From Mycolicibacterium parafortuitum (lineage in GTDB: Bacteria; Actinomycetota; Actinomycetes; Mycobacteriales; Mycobacteriaceae), in the NCBI RefSeq assembly GCF_010725485.1, contig NZ_AP022598.1, positions 2,480,001 to 2,544,000 on the forward strand: a stretch of DNA of 64,000 nt, read 5' to 3'. The position numbers were made by a program, and so were the translations under genes. This document shows positions 33,138-42,117 of the stretch, in pieces. Within the stretch, counting starts at the first letter, position 1, and every line of letters starts with the position of its first letter. Under the pieces are notes generated by a model that saw only the letters and a list, made by a program, of their open reading frames with translations, was not told the origin of the DNA and did not search any database.

Positions 33138-34907
33138 CTAGAGCCGGGTCCGCAGGATGGTGGCCACGACATCGTCGCGTGACTGCGGCCGGCCGAAGAA
33201 GAAACCCTGCGCCATCGGAAAACCCATCCCGCGCAACACCGTGGCCTCGTGCGCGGTTTCGACCCCCTCGACGATGATCGGCAGCGACAGCGCATCCCCG
33301 AGCCCGGCGACGGCCTGCAGGAACGGCGGTGCCGAAGTCGACACCGAGCTGATCAACGACGTGAACGAGCCGTCGAGTTTGAGCAGGTCGGTCGGGAGCT
33401 TCTGCAGTCTGCTCAACGACGAGTACCCGGTGCCGAAATCGTCGATGGCGATCCGGATACCGTGGTTGCGCAGGTCGTGCAGCGCCAGGATCGACGCGGG
33501 CCGGTCGACGTCGATCACACTCTCGGTGACCTCGAGGATCAGCTGTCCGGCACGCCAGCCGGTCGCGGCGAGCACGCCGATGACCCGGTCGACGTAGCCC
33601 TTCTGCACCAGCTCGAGCCCGGACACGTTGACGCTCAGCGACAGCCGCATTTCGGGTGCCTGGCGCTGCATCCACTCGGCATCCAGGCATGCGCGGTGCA
33701 GCACGTAATGGTCGAGGGCGGCGATCAGGTCGTTGTCCTCGGCGACCCGGATCACCTCGGCGGCGGTGAGGTCGGGATGGAACTCCGGAGACCACCGCAG
33801 CAGCGCCTCGACTCCGACGACGGTGTCGCCTTCGCTGAGCCGCACGATCGGCTGGTAGCGCACGTCGATCGTCTCGGCCGCCAGTGCGTCACGCAGCTGC
33901 ACCGCCAGCGTCGGCAGGTGCGAGGACTCCAGCATCGTGCGGTTGCGCCCGATCGACCTCGCGCGGCGTAGCGCGGTGTTGGCTCGCTCGAGCACCGGCG
34001 ACGCGGTCTCGCCGACATCCCACGCGCTCACCCCGGCGGAGAAATCCTGGGCCGTCGCGGCCCGCAACCGCTGCACGTACGCGACGGCCTCCTGTTCGGA
34101 GGTCGCAGGCAGCATCAGCACGAACTCGTCGTCGTCGCGGCGCGCGAGGATCTGTCCGGGGTGCAGCAGCCGCTGCCACGGCGCGACGAGCTGATGCATC
34201 AGCGTGTCCACGGCCCGGTTGCCGAACTCGTCGTGCACCGCGGCGTAGTTCTCGATGCTGATCACGATCACCGCGGGGCCCGATCCCGCGGCGTGGGCCC
34301 TGCTGATCTCGGCGCCGATCAGCCGTTCGAACCCGCGTCGGTTCGGCACGCCGGTGGCGGTGTCTAGTTCACCCTTGGACACACTGCGGCCGAGGACGAT
34401 GATCAGGATCCCGACCGCGGCCGTGGTCGCCGAGGTCAGCAGACCCGCCCACCACGGCACCCCGTCGGCGGCGTTCAGTGCGCCCATACAGCAGGCGATC
34501 GCGATCGTCAGATACACCGCCGCGGTCGGCCACGCGACGAAGAACGCGCCACAGGCGATGAACACGTACAGGGTCGCGATCGCGACGGCGACGAGCCCGT
34601 CGGAGATCGCCACGGAGACGGTGATCTGGATGGTGGCGGTGAAGACCAGCAGGTGGAACTGCCACAGTGTGACCCGCGATCCGCGCGCGAGGACCACGAT
34701 CCCGACGGCGAACGCGAGCGCGGCGTTGACGTAGTGAATGACGGCGGCTTTGCTGTCGGCGGCGGCCAGCGGGGTGATCAGCGCGACGACGACGCCGCCG
34801 AAAATCAGGCAGACTCCCGCGGTCCTGGCCCAGAGGGTCGGGGTCGCGATCCCTGGCCACCTCTGAGCGCGCTGTACCGCGGCCCAGACGGCCCGCACCC
34901 ACCCCAC
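33138..34907 (-). CDS. Membrane c-di-GMP phosphodiesterase (degenerate GGDEF + EAL)
   Basis: This 589-residue protein has about six N-terminal membrane helices (to residue 175), a GGDEF-fold domain (about 180-320) and an EAL domain (about 340-589). The GGDEF site reads DDDEF (258-262), so cyclase activity is unlikely. The EAL part is intact: VEALLRW with Glu367, ESVIDVD, DDFGTGYSS, LLKLDGS and VEGVET. It should hydrolyse c-di-GMP, with the degenerate domain possibly sensing GTP. It is the last minus-strand gene after the acyl-CoA synthetase (47 bases) but looks independent of the metabolic genes. Confidence 0.92.
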   Translation of the reverse strand: MGWVRAVWAAVQRAQRWPGIATPTLWARTAGVCLIFGGVVVALITPLAAADSKAAVIHYVNAALAFAVGIVVLARGSRVTLWQFHLLVFTATIQITVSVAISDGLVAVAIATLYVFIACGAFFVAWPTAAVYLTIAIACCMGALNAADGVPWWAGLLTSATTAAVGILIIVLGRSVSKGELDTATGVPNRRGFERLIGAEISRAHAAGSGPAVIVISIENYAAVHDEFGNRAVDTLMHQLVAPWQRLLHPGQILARRDDDEFVLMLPATSEQEAVAYVQRLRAATAQDFSAGVSAWDVGETASPVLERANTALRRARSIGRNRTMLESSHLPTLAVQLRDALAAETIDVRYQPIVRLSEGDTVVGVEALLRWSPEFHPDLTAAEVIRVAEDNDLIAALDHYVLHRACLDAEWMQRQAPEMRLSLSVNVSGLELVQKGYVDRVIGVLAATGWRAGQLILEVTESVIDVDRPASILALHDLRNHGIRIAIDDFGTGYSSLSRLQKLPTDLLKLDGSFTSLISSVSTSAPPFLQAVAGLGDALSLPIIVEGVETAHEATVLRGMGFPMAQGFFFGRPQSRDDVVATILRTRL

Positions 34908-34954
34908 GGCGTCATGGTAACGCGCGAGGCCGCTCCGATCGTGCCGCTTTGGCG

Positions 34955-36424
34955 CTATTGCAACCGCTCGCGCAGGTCCCGCTTGAGAACTTTGCCGTAG
35001 CTGTTCTTCGGCAACTCCTCGACGAACAGATAGCGCTTCGGGCGTTTGAACCGCGCGATGCGCGCCAGCAGGTGCGCGTCCAGTTCGGCGGCCGTCACGT
35101 CACCGACGACGAACGCGACCACGACCTCACCCCACTCCTCGTCCGGTGCGCCGACGACGCCGGCCTCGACCACGCCGGGATGCTCCAGGAGCACCTCTTC
35201 CACCTCGCGCGGATAGATGTTGCTGCCGCCGCTGATCACCACATCCTTGGAGCGGTCTCGCAGCGTCAGGTATCCGTGCGCGTCGAACGAGCCCATGTCG
35301 CCGGTGCGCAACCAGCCGTCGGTCAGCGTCGCGTCGGTGGCCGCCGGGTTGCGCCAATACCCCGACATCACCACATCGCCGCGGCACACGATCTCGCCGA
35401 TCTCGTCGACCCCGGCGACCGACCCGTCCCCGCGCACCACCGCGACGTCGACGCCCGACCGCGCGTAGCCGACCGAACCGAGCACCGCGTCGGACGCGTC
35501 GAAGTGGTCGTGCCGTCGGAGGCCGGTGATCGTCATCGGGGCCTCGCCCTGGCCGTACAGCTGTACGAAGACGGGCCCGAACGCGGCCATCGCCTTCTTC
35601 AGGCTGTCGACGTACATCGGTCCGCCGCCGTAGACGATGGTGCGCAGGCCGGCCGGGCACGACCGCCCGGTCTGCACCAGCCGGGCGACCATCGTCGGGG
35701 CCAGGAACGCGCTGCAGCCCGGGTGCCGGCCACACAGGTCGAGGAATTCGTCGGGATCGAATGCGCCGGAGGCAGGCACCACCTGGCGGGCGCCGCGCGA
35801 GACATACGGCGGCACATACAGACCCGAGCCATGTGACATCGGAGCCCCGTGGATCAGGCTGCTGCTCTCGTCGGGTGCGTCGAAGTCGGCCAGGTGCGAC
35901 ACCGTCATCGCCATCAGGTTGCGGTGCGACAGCATCGCGCCCTTGGACCGCCCGGTGGTGCCGCTGGTGTAGAACAGCCACGCCAGCGACCCCGGATCGG
36001 TGGTGCGGGGGACCGCGGACGGCTCTGCGGCGCAGCGGCTCTGATAGTCCTCGGATCCGATCACCTCGATCGGCGTCGAGGTCACGCCGGTGAGCTGCCC
36101 GGCGATCTTCGGTGACGCGAGCACCAGCGCGGCACCGGAATCGTCGAGTATCTGCGCCATCTCGCGGGCGTGCAGTTTGTAGTTCAGCGGGACGAACACG
36201 CGCTCGGCGGCCCAGATGGCGAACATCAGCTCGATGATCGCGGGGCTGTTCTCACTGGCGACCGCGATGCGGGCCCCCGGCTCCAGCGCGCGCAACGACC
36301 CGGCCAGCCGCAGCACCCGTTCGCGCAGCTCCGACCAGGTATGTACCTGCCGCTCACCGTGATACACCGCGCCGCGGTCACCGTGCCGCGACGCCGTCTG
36401 GTCGAGCAGCGCGAACAGGTTCAT
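34955..36424 (-). CDS. Acyl-CoA synthetase (AMP-forming), catabolic cluster copy 1
   Basis: This 489-residue member of the adenylate-forming family has P-loop-like FYTSGTTGRSKGAMLSH, LYGQGEAPMTITG (normally YGxTE), GWLRTGDMG, RSKDVVISGG and the catalytic Lys in LPKNSYGKVLKRD. It activates a carboxylic acid to its CoA ester. The start overlaps the stop of the SDR behind it (ATGA), in a minus-strand operon ordered GntR, synthetase 2, SDR, synthetase 1. The QGEAP change in motif A5 hints at an unusual acyl pocket. The substrate is presumably an acid made by the divergent oxygenase cluster. Confidence 0.9.
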   Translation of the reverse strand: MNLFALLDQTASRHGDRGAVYHGERQVHTWSELRERVLRLAGSLRALEPGARIAVASENSPAIIELMFAIWAAERVFVPLNYKLHAREMAQILDDSGAALVLASPKIAGQLTGVTSTPIEVIGSEDYQSRCAAEPSAVPRTTDPGSLAWLFYTSGTTGRSKGAMLSHRNLMAMTVSHLADFDAPDESSSLIHGAPMSHGSGLYVPPYVSRGARQVVPASGAFDPDEFLDLCGRHPGCSAFLAPTMVARLVQTGRSCPAGLRTIVYGGGPMYVDSLKKAMAAFGPVFVQLYGQGEAPMTITGLRRHDHFDASDAVLGSVGYARSGVDVAVVRGDGSVAGVDEIGEIVCRGDVVMSGYWRNPAATDATLTDGWLRTGDMGSFDAHGYLTLRDRSKDVVISGGSNIYPREVEEVLLEHPGVVEAGVVGAPDEEWGEVVVAFVVGDVTAAELDAHLLARIARFKRPKRYLFVEELPKNSYGKVLKRDLRERLQ

Positions 36425-37215
36425 CACGAATCTCCGCGCGCGACCCAGTCGGAGTTCAGTGCGAAGTCCGACAGGTACTTCGTGGTGCTCCAGCCGCCGT
36501 CGACGACGATGGTCTGCCCGTTGATGAACTCGCCGCCGTCGGAGCACAGGAACGCCACCGTCGACGCGATGTCCTCGACGCGGCCGAGCCGCTGGTGCGG
36601 GGTCATCTCGGTGTTGATCTTGCGGAACCGCTCGTCTTCGAGCCGGGTGGCGACCATCGGGGTCAGCGTCACGCCGGGCGCCACCGCGTTACACCGGATG
36701 CCCTGCGCTCCGTACTGGCATGCAATGTGATTGGTCAGTGCGGTGAGCCCGCCCTTGGCCGCCGAGTACGCACCGCCGCGCAGTCCGCCGACCACCGCGA
36801 ACGTCGAGGTCACGTTGATGATCGCCGACCCCGGCTGCATGTGCACGATCACGTCGCGAGCCAGCCGGAACGGCGCCCGCAGCATGATGCCGAGGAAGTG
36901 GTCCAGCGTCTCGTCGTCGGTCTCGTGAAGCGGTTTAGGGCTGCCGATCCCGGCGTTGTTGACCAGGAAGTCGATCCGGCCCCACCGCTGCAGCGCCGCG
37001 GACACGATCCGTTGCGGTGCGTCGTCGTCGGTCAGATCCACCGACAACGTCGCGATCCGGCCCGGCTCAGGAGCCGCCTTCTCCAGCTCGGCGAGCCGCT
37101 CGGCGTCGCGGCCGGTGCCCAGCACCGCCATACCCTGCTCGGCGAGCTTTGTCGCACAACCGAATCCGATACCGCTGCTGGCGCCGGTGACGATCGCTAC
37201 CTGGGGCGAATGCAC
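36424..37215 (-). CDS. Short-chain dehydrogenase/reductase of the minus-strand catabolic operon
   Basis: This 263-residue classical SDR has VTGASSGIGFG at the cofactor site, NNAGIG, the catalytic Ser strand (INVTSTFA) and YSAAKGG. The basic residue in TGRDAERL suggests NADP. It is 1 base from the second synthetase stop and overlaps the first synthetase start, so it is tightly in the operon. It likely oxidises or reduces a hydroxyacyl or alicyclic alcohol intermediate. Confidence 0.9.
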   Translation of the reverse strand: MHSPQVAIVTGASSGIGFGCATKLAEQGMAVLGTGRDAERLAELEKAAPEPGRIATLSVDLTDDDAPQRIVSAALQRWGRIDFLVNNAGIGSPKPLHETDDETLDHFLGIMLRAPFRLARDVIVHMQPGSAIINVTSTFAVVGGLRGGAYSAAKGGLTALTNHIACQYGAQGIRCNAVAPGVTLTPMVATRLEDERFRKINTEMTPHQRLGRVEDIASTVAFLCSDGGEFINGQTIVVDGGWSTTKYLSDFALNSDWVARGDS

Positions 37216-37216
37216 T

Positions 37217-38728
37217 CTAGGACTCCTCGGTCAGCTGGGCTTTGATGACGTGTTTGAGTACCTTGCCCGCGTCGTTCTTCGGCAGCGCGGGCACCACGGT
37301 GACCTGCTCGGGCACCTTGAACTTCGCGACACCGCGGGACACCAGGAAATCCTTCAGCACGGCGACGTCCGGTGCGGTGGACCCGGCGGGGACGAGTGCC
37401 GCGCAGGCCCGTTCGCCGGTGCGCGGGTCGGGGATGCCGACGACCGCGATCTCGGCGATGTCCGGATGTGTCGCGAGGATGTCCTCGACTTCTTTGGGGG
37501 AGATGTTCTCGCCGTTGCGGATGATCAGGTCCTTGGCGCGGCCGGTGACCACGAGGCAGCCGTCCTCGGTCAGCTGGCCGAGGTCTCCGGTGCGGAAATA
37601 GCCGGCCTCGTCGAAGGACTCGTGGTTGTCCTCCGGGTGCAGGTAGCCGGTGAACATCTGCGGACCGCGCGCCCGGATCTCACCGTCGACGACCCGGATC
37701 TCGGCGATGCCGGGCCGCCCGTCGGTGTCGGCGGCCAGTGCGATATCGTCGAGGGCGCCGACGGTCGTCACGGGAACCTCGGTGGATCCGTAGACGCGGC
37801 TCACCGCCGCCTTGTCGAAAAATTCTGTGGCGCTGCGGATCAGCGACGGCGGCACCGATGCGCCGCCGCAGATGAACACCTTCAGGTCGGGCAGGCCGGT
37901 GCCGGCGCGCTGTGCGGCGGCCAACAGCCCGGTCAGGAACGGGGTGGCGCCGGCCATATGGGTGCAGCGGTGCTCAGCCATCAGCGCCACCGCGGCATCG
38001 GGATCCCAGCGCTGCATCAGCACGGCCTCGGTACCGAGCAGCAGCGGGCATTCGAACGCGTAGATCGAGCCGCCGATGTGGGCGATCGGTGACGGGACCA
38101 GGAAGGTGTCCCCGGCGTCGATGCGCCAATACCTGCCGAGTTGGGCGATCAGGGCGGCCAGTGAACCATGGCTGTGCAGAACACCTTTGGGTCGCCCGGT
38201 GGTGCCGGAGGTGTACATGATCATCCGGGTGGCACCAGGGTCGAGCACCGGCAGCTCACCGCCTGCGGGTTCGGCCAGCAGCTGGGACAGGGTTGTTCGG
38301 CCCGCGACGGCCTGCCCGGCGCCGCCGCGCACCACGACCACCTCGGGCGGCGAATCCAGGCCGGTGACCACGCGGTCGAGCATCGCGGCGTAGTCGTGTC
38401 CGCCGAAGCTCTCCGGGATGAAGATCGCCCGGCTGTGCGCATCGGCGAGGATGAACGACAGCTCGTGGTCGCGCAGCGACGGCAGGATCGGGTTGACCAC
38501 CATGCCGGCCAGCGTCGCGCCGAGGTAGATCACCGCCGCCTCGTGCCAGTTCGGCACCGTGAACGATACGACGCTGCCGGACGGCATGCGACGCAGCAGC
38601 GCGTGTGCGAGACCCGTTGCCGCCGAGAGCAGGCCGGCGCAGGTCAATGCCGCGGTGTCATCGCGGACCAGGACACGGTCCGGGGTGTCGCGTGCGGCGG
38701 CGTGCAGCGCGTCGGCCAGCGTGATCAC
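37217..38728 (-). CDS. Acyl-CoA synthetase (AMP-forming), catabolic cluster copy 2
   Basis: This 503-residue adenylate-forming enzyme has MYTSGTTGRPKGVLHSHG, VYGSTEVPVTT, GYFRTGDLGQ, RAKDLIIRNGENISPKEVE and C-terminal LPKNDAGKVLKHV. It is closest in style to cyclohexanecarboxylate- or steroid-side-chain-type ligases, which is only a feeling from motif spelling. The GTG at 38728 overlaps the GntR stop by GTGA and replaces a longer frame that would run into gntR. Two ligases in one operon suggest two different acids or a re-activation step after C-C cleavage. Confidence 0.9.
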   Translation of the reverse strand: MITLADALHAAARDTPDRVLVRDDTAALTCAGLLSAATGLAHALLRRMPSGSVVSFTVPNWHEAAVIYLGATLAGMVVNPILPSLRDHELSFILADAHSRAIFIPESFGGHDYAAMLDRVVTGLDSPPEVVVVRGGAGQAVAGRTTLSQLLAEPAGGELPVLDPGATRMIMYTSGTTGRPKGVLHSHGSLAALIAQLGRYWRIDAGDTFLVPSPIAHIGGSIYAFECPLLLGTEAVLMQRWDPDAAVALMAEHRCTHMAGATPFLTGLLAAAQRAGTGLPDLKVFICGGASVPPSLIRSATEFFDKAAVSRVYGSTEVPVTTVGALDDIALAADTDGRPGIAEIRVVDGEIRARGPQMFTGYLHPEDNHESFDEAGYFRTGDLGQLTEDGCLVVTGRAKDLIIRNGENISPKEVEDILATHPDIAEIAVVGIPDPRTGERACAALVPAGSTAPDVAVLKDFLVSRGVAKFKVPEQVTVVPALPKNDAGKVLKHVIKAQLTEES

Positions 38729-39468
38729 GGGGTATCGCGCACCCGTCGCATCGTCATCGCGTGCCGGAACCGCGACGACGGGTGGGTGTTGACCGTCACC
38801 TGGGCGATCTCTCCGTCGGAGGTCGTATATGTGCGCTTCATCCGCAGCGCGGCGGTACCAGGCGAGATCTGCAGGTGCCCGGCGAGTTCGGCGTCGACCA
38901 CCACCGCCGAGATCTCCTGATGCACCTCGGCGATGCTGACCCCGAACAGATCCTCGATCAGTGGGAAGATCGGTCCGGTGTGGCGCTGCAGGTGTCGGCC
39001 GACCGCGGCGAAGCTGCGGTTGATGAAGTACTCGGTCCGGCAGAACGGCGCGGTCTCGTCGTCGATGCGGCGGTAGCCGCTGACCGCCAGCCATTCGGCT
39101 CCGGGGGCGAGTCCGGTCAGCTCGGCCAGCGTCTCGTCGATGGTGACCATCGATGTGGTCTCGATGGCGAACCGGGCACCCTGGGCGAACGCGAGCAGAT
39201 CGTCGATCGCGACGACGTCCTGCGCATACGCGGTGGTGCTGGCCCGCGGCACCACCAGGGTGCCGGCTCGGGGCCGTGACGCGACCAGGTTGTCCTCGCG
39301 CAGTCGGCGCAGCGCCTCGCGAACGGTGTAGCGGCTCACCGCGAACCGCTCGCAGAGTTCGTGTTCGGTGGGCAACTGCGAACCCACCGGATACACACCG
39401 TCGACGATCTCCTTGCGCAGGGTGCGTGCCACCTGCAGGTAGCGGTGATCCCCGGCCGCGGTCGTCAA
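38725..39468 (-). CDS. GntR-family regulator, HutC/UTRA type
   Basis: This 247-residue protein has an N-terminal winged helix (LPTEHELCERFAVSRYTVREALRRL, read in two parts: LPTEHELCER and FAVSRYTVREALRRL) and a C-terminal UTRA ligand domain (FINRSFAAVGRHL, EISAVVVDAELAGHL). It opens the minus-strand operon after the beta-propeller gene. The start seems to be TTG 39468, because later GTG codons would cut into the first helix. It probably represses the divergent catabolic operons until a pathway acid binds. The small inverted repeat at 41202-41216 is a possible site. Confidence 0.88.
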   Translation of the reverse strand: MTTAAGDHRYLQVARTLRKEIVDGVYPVGSQLPTEHELCERFAVSRYTVREALRRLREDNLVASRPRAGTLVVPRASTTAYAQDVVAIDDLLAFAQGARFAIETTSMVTIDETLAELTGLAPGAEWLAVSGYRRIDDETAPFCRTEYFINRSFAAVGRHLQRHTGPIFPLIEDLFGVSIAEVHQEISAVVVDAELAGHLQISPGTAALRMKRTYTTSDGEIAQVTVNTHPSSRFRHAMTMRRVRDTP

Positions 39469-39481
39469 TTCTGCCCCCGGG

Positions 39482-41104
39482 TCATCGCCGAGCTACAGCC
39501 AGCACGCTGCCGTCGCCGTCGGCGGACACGTACAGCGTGCCGTCGGGGCCGGCGGTGACGCCGGCGAACGGTCCCTGCGGACCGGAGAACGGCGGCATCC
39601 CCTTCAACGGTTTCGGCTCGACACCAGGTGGTGGACCGACCGGCAGACCTCCGGCGATCGTCGTGCGCGCCTTGGTGGTCAGATCGAACTCGACGAGTTC
39701 CTTCGCGGCGGCGTCGACGATGTAGAGCTTGCCGTCGCGTACGTGGATGCCCTGCGGGCAGGCCAGACCGTCCACCAACGTGTCCACCCCGCCCGGGGTC
39801 AGCCGTACCACGCGGCCCGCGCCGGATTCGGCGACCAGTGGCGCGCCGTCGGGATCGATCGCGACACCGACGGGTTCGGCGAGCCCGGCGGCCAGCGTCT
39901 CGACCGTGCCGTCACCGATGCCGCCACGCAGCGCCAGCACCCGCCCGGTGCCGAGCTCGGCGAACACGATGGTGCCGTCACGGTCCACGTCCACGCCGTA
40001 GAGCTGATCGAAATCCGTGGCCAGGTAGTCGGTTTCGCCGTCCTGCGGGCGGTAGCGGGCCACCTGACCGCCCGAGGTGGTGACGACGAATTCGCCGCCT
40101 CCGGCGGCATTGGCGAATTCGCCGCCTCCGGCGGCGGTGGTGACCCCGCGCAGGAACCCCGGGTAGCCGGGGGAGAACAGCATTCCGACGGTGTGCAGCC
40201 CGCCGTCGGGACCCACGGTGTAGAAGTAGGTGCCGTCGGCCACGTAGAGCCGGCCGCCGGACACCGTCAGATCCAGCGGCCAGTTGAGCCCGCCGGGCAG
40301 CAGCGTCGAGGTCTGGCCGTCCCGGTCGATCTCGGTGATCTCGCCGGTGAAGTTGGACACCAGCAGCCGGCCGTCGACGAACGTCAGGTTGTCCAGCCCC
40401 GGGTTCAGTTGCGCGAGGACGGTTTTCTCGCCGGTGCGGGGGTCGATTCGCAGCACCTGGCCGCTGGCCACCTGGGTGGACACTATGGTCCCGTCGGCGT
40501 CGAACTTCACCGCGTCGGGCACTCCGAGATCGGTGGCGACCCGCTGTGGCTCGCCACCGGCGGGATCGACGCGCCAGATCTCGTTGGCCGTCATCAGCGG
40601 GTAGTACAGCAGTCCGTCCGGGCCGACCTCCATCGCGTTCGGCGACGGCAGATTCTCCAGCAGGATCCGCGGCGCCCCGCCGTCCAACGGCAGTTCCATC
40701 AACCGGCCGCCGTCTCGGCACTCGCCGACGAACAAGCGGCCCTGGTGCACCGTGATGCCGTTCGCGCACGGCAGGTCGTCGCGCAGCACCCGGGTGTGCC
40801 CCGCACGGTCGCGGGCACTGACCCGGCCGTCCATCACCTCGGTCGCGAACAGCGTTCCGTCGTCGCCGAACGCGACGTCGTCAGGGGCGATGATGTCGCC
40901 ACCTTTGGCGCTGACGGTCTCCAGGCGGCCGGACGTCGGGTCCAGCGCGGTGATCTGGCTGCCGGTGACCTGCGCGATGTACACCCGCCCGTCGGGTCCG
41001 GTGCGCAACCCGTTGGCCCCGAACAGGCGGCTCGGGGCGGTGACGGGACGAAGCTCCCAGCCATCGGCGACGGATGGGGACGGCGCGGCGTACCGGGCGT
41101 TCAT
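39482..41104 (-). CDS. SMP-30/NHL-type beta-propeller protein
   Basis: This 540-residue protein is built from repeated propeller blades such as GPDGRVYIAQVTG, GDDGTLFATEV, GPDGLLYYPL and DPDGAPLVAES, enough for about two six-bladed propellers or one long one. Relatives are lactonases or strictosidine-synthase-like enzymes. In a Baeyer-Villiger cluster a lactone hydrolase would make sense. No signal peptide is visible. The ATG at 41104 faces the divergent SDR at 41244. A 22-bp direct repeat inside the gene duplicates GGGEF. It ends 13 bases before gntR. Confidence 0.8.
   Translation of the reverse strand: MNARYAAPSPSVADGWELRPVTAPSRLFGANGLRTGPDGRVYIAQVTGSQITALDPTSGRLETVSAKGGDIIAPDDVAFGDDGTLFATEVMDGRVSARDRAGHTRVLRDDLPCANGITVHQGRLFVGECRDGGRLMELPLDGGAPRILLENLPSPNAMEVGPDGLLYYPLMTANEIWRVDPAGGEPQRVATDLGVPDAVKFDADGTIVSTQVASGQVLRIDPRTGEKTVLAQLNPGLDNLTFVDGRLLVSNFTGEITEIDRDGQTSTLLPGGLNWPLDLTVSGGRLYVADGTYFYTVGPDGGLHTVGMLFSPGYPGFLRGVTTAAGGGEFANAAGGGEFVVTTSGGQVARYRPQDGETDYLATDFDQLYGVDVDRDGTIVFAELGTGRVLALRGGIGDGTVETLAAGLAEPVGVAIDPDGAPLVAESGAGRVVRLTPGGVDTLVDGLACPQGIHVRDGKLYIVDAAAKELVEFDLTTKARTTIAGGLPVGPPPGVEPKPLKGMPPFSGPQGPFAGVTAGPDGTLYVSADGDGSVLAVARR
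40087..40135. repeat. Direct repeat of 22 bp, 27-bp period, inside the propeller gene
   Basis: The same 22 bases occur at 40087-40108 and 40114-40135. In protein this gives GGGEFANAAGGGEFVVTT, a nine-residue duplication in a loop between blades, probably produced by slippage. Confidence 0.85.
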
Positions 41105-41169
41105 GAACTCGGACGTTAGCAAGGCGCAATAGTCCAGACAATAGCGGCGCATCGGCGGCCGAAGCGCCC

Positions 41170-41216
41170 TTGACGCTGACATAACCGCTGCGGAATAGTG
41201 TTCTGCAATATGCAGA
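41170..41216 (+). promoter_or_regulatory. Putative promoter and inverted repeat before the oxygenase operon
   Basis: TTGACG (41170-41175) can serve as a -35 box with AATAGT/TAGTGT near 41194-41201 as a weak -10. TCTGCA-ATA-TGCAGA (41202-41216) is a 6-3-6 inverted repeat just downstream, well placed for a repressor such as the GntR protein of the divergent operon. The GTG of the first gene is at 41244. Confidence 0.45.
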
Positions 41217-41243
41217 GTCACATTATTTGTCCGGACCAGTGAC

Positions 41244-42095
41244 GTGGCAGCCGGTATCTCGCTGAGTCTCGAGGGCCGCGTCGTGATCGTCTCCGGCGCC
41301 GGTGGCGGCGGCATCGGGACCACCGTCACCCGGATGGCGGCCGAGGCGGGGGCCACCGTGGTCGCGGTCAGCCGCTCGCAGGACAACCTCGACGCGCACG
41401 TCGCTCCGCTGGCCGCCGACGGACTGTCGGTGGTGCCGGTGGCTGCCGACGCGTCCACCGACGACGGCATCGCCACCGTGTTGTCGGCGGTGCGCGGACT
41501 CGACGGCGACCTGTACGGGTTGGTCAACATCGCGGGTGGCGCGGCGCCGTCGACGTGGATGCCGGCCACCCGCGTCACCCGCGACGACTGGCGGGCGCTG
41601 TTCGCCGCGAACCTGGAGACCGCGTTCTTCATGAGCCAGGCCGTCGCGGCCGAACTGCGCGACCGGGGCCGCAAGGGATCGATCGTGTCGGTCTCGTCGA
41701 TCAGCGGCATGAACACCGCTCCGTTCCACATCGCCTACGGCACAGCCAAAGCCGCGATCGTCGCGATGACCCGCACGATGGCCGTCGAACTCGCGCAGGC
41801 CGATATCCGCGTCAACGCCGTCGCGCCCGGGGTCACCGAGACCGCCGCCTCACGCATGTACGTCGACGAGGACCCCGAGCGCGACCGCACCGCGATCGCG
41901 ATGGGGCGCCGCGGCACCCCCGAGGAACAGGCCGGCGCGATCCTGTTCCTGCTCAGCGACCTGTCTAGTTACATCACCGGCCAGACACTGCTGGTAGACG
42001 GCGGCTTGAACCTGAAGTGGAGCCACCTCGGCGCGGACAACACGTCGCTGTTCCTCAAAGACGAGTCCTTCCGACAAGTGATCAGCCGGCATTGA
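41244..42095 (+). CDS. Short-chain dehydrogenase, first gene of the plus-strand catabolic operon
   Basis: This 283-residue SDR has VSGAGGGGIGTTV at the cofactor site, NIAGGAAP, Ser strand VSVSSISG and YGTAKAA. The C-terminal extension (LNLKWSHLGADNTSLFLKDE) is longer than usual and may close the active site. It lies 22 bases before the Rieske oxygenase gene, with GAAAGGAAGATCG as the latter's ribosome site. It probably makes the ketone that the Baeyer-Villiger enzyme then uses. Confidence 0.88.
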   Translation: MAAGISLSLEGRVVIVSGAGGGGIGTTVTRMAAEAGATVVAVSRSQDNLDAHVAPLAADGLSVVPVAADASTDDGIATVLSAVRGLDGDLYGLVNIAGGAAPSTWMPATRVTRDDWRALFAANLETAFFMSQAVAAELRDRGRKGSIVSVSSISGMNTAPFHIAYGTAKAAIVAMTRTMAVELAQADIRVNAVAPGVTETAASRMYVDEDPERDRTAIAMGRRGTPEEQAGAILFLLSDLSSYITGQTLLVDGGLNLKWSHLGADNTSLFLKDESFRQVISRH

Positions 42096-42117
42096 GCCGG
42101 CACTGAAAGGAAGATCG

